From Desulfoluna spongiiphila (GTDB lineage: Bacteria > Desulfobacterota > Desulfobacteria > Desulfobacterales > Desulfolunaceae): a stretch of 64,000 nt of DNA. Positions within the stretch are counted from its first letter, which is position 1; every line of letters begins with the position of its first letter. The stretch is from positions 62,001 to 126,000 of the forward strand of contig NZ_FMUX01000002.1 in NCBI RefSeq assembly GCF_900101345.1, given 5' to 3'. Of this stretch, positions 62,262 to 64,000 are shown one piece after another. The notes below the pieces were generated by a model. The model saw nothing but the letters and a program-made list of their open reading frames with translations. It did no database searches and had not been told where the DNA came from. Both the position numbers and the translations under genes were made by a program.

Positions 62262-63260
62262 TTACGATGCCTTCGTGTGGGCCAGCTTGCCTTCGGAACC
62301 CTCAAGGGGTTCATTTGCATCTTCCCCGGTGGGTTTCTGGGCCAGGATCACAGCAATAAATGAGCCCGCCAGCATGACCGTCGCACCGGTCATCTGTATG
62401 CCGCGTATGGATTCCCCCAAAAAAAGGATGGAGAAGAACGACCCGAAAAAGGGCACGGTAAACATCATGATGGTCGCTGTGGAGGCGCTCACCCGTTGCA
62501 GCCCGTAATAGTATAACAGGTAGGCAATGGCCGTCGGGCCAACGCAGAGGTAAGCGATATTGTACCATGCCAGCCGTGAAACGGAGGACCAGTCAACCGC
62601 CTGGACATGGGGTACTGCAAGTGCCATCAGTGCAAGGGCCCCACTTGCTGTGGCCCATGTGGTCGCCCTTAACGGGTCGATGTTTCCCTTGGACAGCAGG
62701 GTTTTGGAGACAATGCTGTACAGCGCCCAGGAGCAGGCCCCGACCACGAAGAACAGATCTCCGGCCATTCTGGTTTTCAGCGATTCCGCTGTACCGGCCC
62801 CAAATAGGAAGACGGCTGCGCCCACCAGCCCCAGGAAAAGGCCCAGAATCCTTGTGGCCGACGCTTTTTCGCGGCCCAGGGAGAGAAGGATCGCGGTGGT
62901 GATGATGGGGCTGAGAACCGGCACAATGACGCTTCCGTCGATGGACGGGGCCAGAGAGAGCCCCCAGAAAAAGAACAGGTTGTAGGCAAACACCCCGAGC
63001 AGTCCGGCAAATGCCGCGGACATCGCCGCTCCCACACCGATGGGCTTTGATTTGATGTGCAATGCCATGGAAAGGACCATCAGCAGCACACCGCCACCCC
63101 CGAATCTCAGTGCCGCCGCAACCTCATGGGGCAACTCCCCCACGACGAACTTGGAACTTGCAAATGCACTTCCAAACATGACCATCGTAATCAGCAGGCT
63201 GAGATATGGCGAGGCATTGGAAAAGCGTTCAGACCGGCCTTGCGTCTTGTCAGTCAACAT
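62262..63260 (-). CDS. EamA (DMT) family transporter
   Basis: Inner-membrane protein of 332 aa with ten helices in two EamA repeats (about 15-145 and 165-300). Typical spots are FGSAFASSKFVVGELP at TM1-2 and GPTAIAYLLYYYGLQRVSAS in the second repeat. Exports metabolites such as amino acids or related small molecules. ATG 63260 preferred, with AAAGGAGA about ten bases upstream. Same strand as the LeuRS-like and SDR genes, so it may export their product. Confidence 0.88.
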   Translation of the reverse strand: MLTDKTQGRSERFSNASPYLSLLITMVMFGSAFASSKFVVGELPHEVAAALRFGGGGVLLMVLSMALHIKSKPIGVGAAMSAAFAGLLGVFAYNLFFFWGLSLAPSIDGSVIVPVLSPIITTAILLSLGREKASATRILGLFLGLVGAAVFLFGAGTAESLKTRMAGDLFFVVGACSWALYSIVSKTLLSKGNIDPLRATTWATASGALALMALAVPHVQAVDWSSVSRLAWYNIAYLCVGPTAIAYLLYYYGLQRVSASTATIMMFTVPFFGSFFSILFLGESIRGIQMTGATVMLAGSFIAVILAQKPTGEDANEPLEGSEGKLAHTKAS

Positions 63261-63381
63261 ACAACATGTTCTCCTTTCATCCATCTGTATTACCAGAAAT
63301 TAAGGCAGGTGGTTTGAGTGCCCGTTCCCCGGTGTCCGTGCCAGATGTTTCTGACGTCTGGGGAACCCACCTGCCTGATCT

Positions 63382-64000
63382 CTATCTTCCCGACACCCGG
63401 TCCATGACCGGCGCGTCGTCGTTTCCGAAATTTACCCGGATCAGCTTCTGGTTCGGGTCGCTTTTTGTGATGAAGGGCAACAGGCGGCCCTGCTCGCTGT
63501 CACTGCCCAGGGGGGACCACAGGGGGGCGCCGAAGAGTTGCCTCAAATCGGTGAGGCTCAGCCCGCTCAGCCTTTCCAGCTTGAAGGCCAGTCCCTGATC
63601 CTCAATGTGACCCGTCTCCAGGAGGGCGCAGATTTTGGCTTCCCGGGGCAGCAGGTCCGGCTGCTCGGCGGCCAGGTAATCGTGAAGACCGGCACACCCC
63701 CCTGCAAAAGGGGAAAAGACCATGCAGACCAATTGCTCGGTTTTCAGGCCAAAGGTCGTCCGGGCGTACGTTTCCATCAATCTGCGCATGGTCGCCACAC
63801 CACCTTCGGTGGCGTAGCGTTTCTTTATTGTGTCGATGAGGTGACCTGGAAAGTCCTTGTGCTTCATCAGGTCGATGGCGAAATCCGCGTACTGGTCGAT
63901 TCCTTCCCGGTAACTGCGCTTGTAGACCCGCTCGGTGCGAAGCCCGCGCAGATGGGCCATCATGGCCGGGTTGGCACAATCGGATTCGGTGAAGCTGAAG
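63382..64000 (-). CDS. Partial unknown protein, cut by the window edge
   Basis: At least 205 codons; the frame runs past the right edge with ESDCANPAMMAHLRGLRTER, so the apparent ATG at 63963 is probably internal. Helix-rich, with a central MVFSPFAGGCAGLHDYLAAE segment. It is not recognised. It is the upstream neighbour of the EamA gene on the same strand and likely part of the same gene group. Confidence 0.6.
   Translation of the reverse strand, partial: FSFTESDCANPAMMAHLRGLRTERVYKRSYREGIDQYADFAIDLMKHKDFPGHLIDTIKKRYATEGGVATMRRLMETYARTTFGLKTEQLVCMVFSPFAGGCAGLHDYLAAEQPDLLPREAKICALLETGHIEDQGLAFKLERLSGLSLTDLRQLFGAPLWSPLGSDSEQGRLLPFITKSDPNQKLIRVNFGNDDAPVMDRVSGR

Overview
The window reads as chromosome of a marine-type, strictly anaerobic member of the Desulfobacterota (sulfate-reducer relatives). 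The pointers are a class II desulfoferrodoxin next to a ferritin, a type II rubredoxin, corrinoid methyltransferases of the MttB superfamily with a BCCT betaine-type transporter, orphan substrate-binding proteins, and several dispersed repeat families. This is inference from gene content; no rRNA, tRNA or CRISPR array is visible.

Layout. 0-10.8 kb: oxygen and iron defence (dfx-ftnA, rubredoxin, nitroreductase) and housekeeping genes (APH-fold kinase, YyaL/DUF255, TIGR02757, MBL hydrolase, SAM methyltransferase), separated by repeats. 11-14.7 kb: a DUF4157 (eCIS-core) multidomain protein with a small secreted partner, an unknown protein, and a voltage-gated K+ channel. 14.9-26.6 kb: the best-defined metabolic island. 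A sigma-54 enhancer-binding protein is followed by a -24/-12 promoter and an operon of opine-dehydrogenase-like protein, MttB-like 1, PanB-like, MttB-like 2, BCCT transporter and corrinoid protein. A cupin-(BFD)2 gene converges on it and a Crp/Fnr regulator follows. 26.6-31.4 kb: a RAYT mobile element and a substrate-binding protein / Cache-HAMP sensor / substrate-binding protein operon. 32-45 kb: a visibly AT-rich, gene-poor accessory region of small single genes. It holds two attC-like sites and two attC-like half sites, an IS4-family remnant, a group II intron tail, RAYT-linked repeat fragments and two reading frames interrupted by in-frame TAG. I read it as a decayed integron-type gene-cassette array without an integrase. 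45-50.6 kb: divergent radical-SAM/SPASM and DUF89 genes, then a secreted papain-fold protease with FN3, CBM, rhodanese and TIG domains. 51-53.4 kb: a second RAYT element and a 333-bp deletion derivative. 53.4-59.4 kb: small accessory genes (CNNM/CBS transporter, GNAT, DUF3795, lipoprotein, LysE exporter). 59.6-64 kb (minus strand): an SDR, a leucyl-tRNA-synthetase-like protein lacking the HIGH and KMSKS regions, an EamA exporter and a partial unknown gene.

How the parts fit. The 14.9-24.6 kb island looks like a self-contained, sigma-54-controlled uptake and demethylation pathway. BCCT imports a quaternary amine, two MttB-type methyltransferases move methyl groups to the corrinoid protein, and the opine-dehydrogenase-like and PanB-like enzymes would handle the demethylated product or its C1 chemistry. 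No corrinoid activase or methylcorrinoid:THF methyltransferase is in the window. The repeats fall into four families: RAYT ends, about 250-bp MITE-like elements, GCCGCCGGAGGC-type hairpin elements, and TAGGGTGC palindromes.
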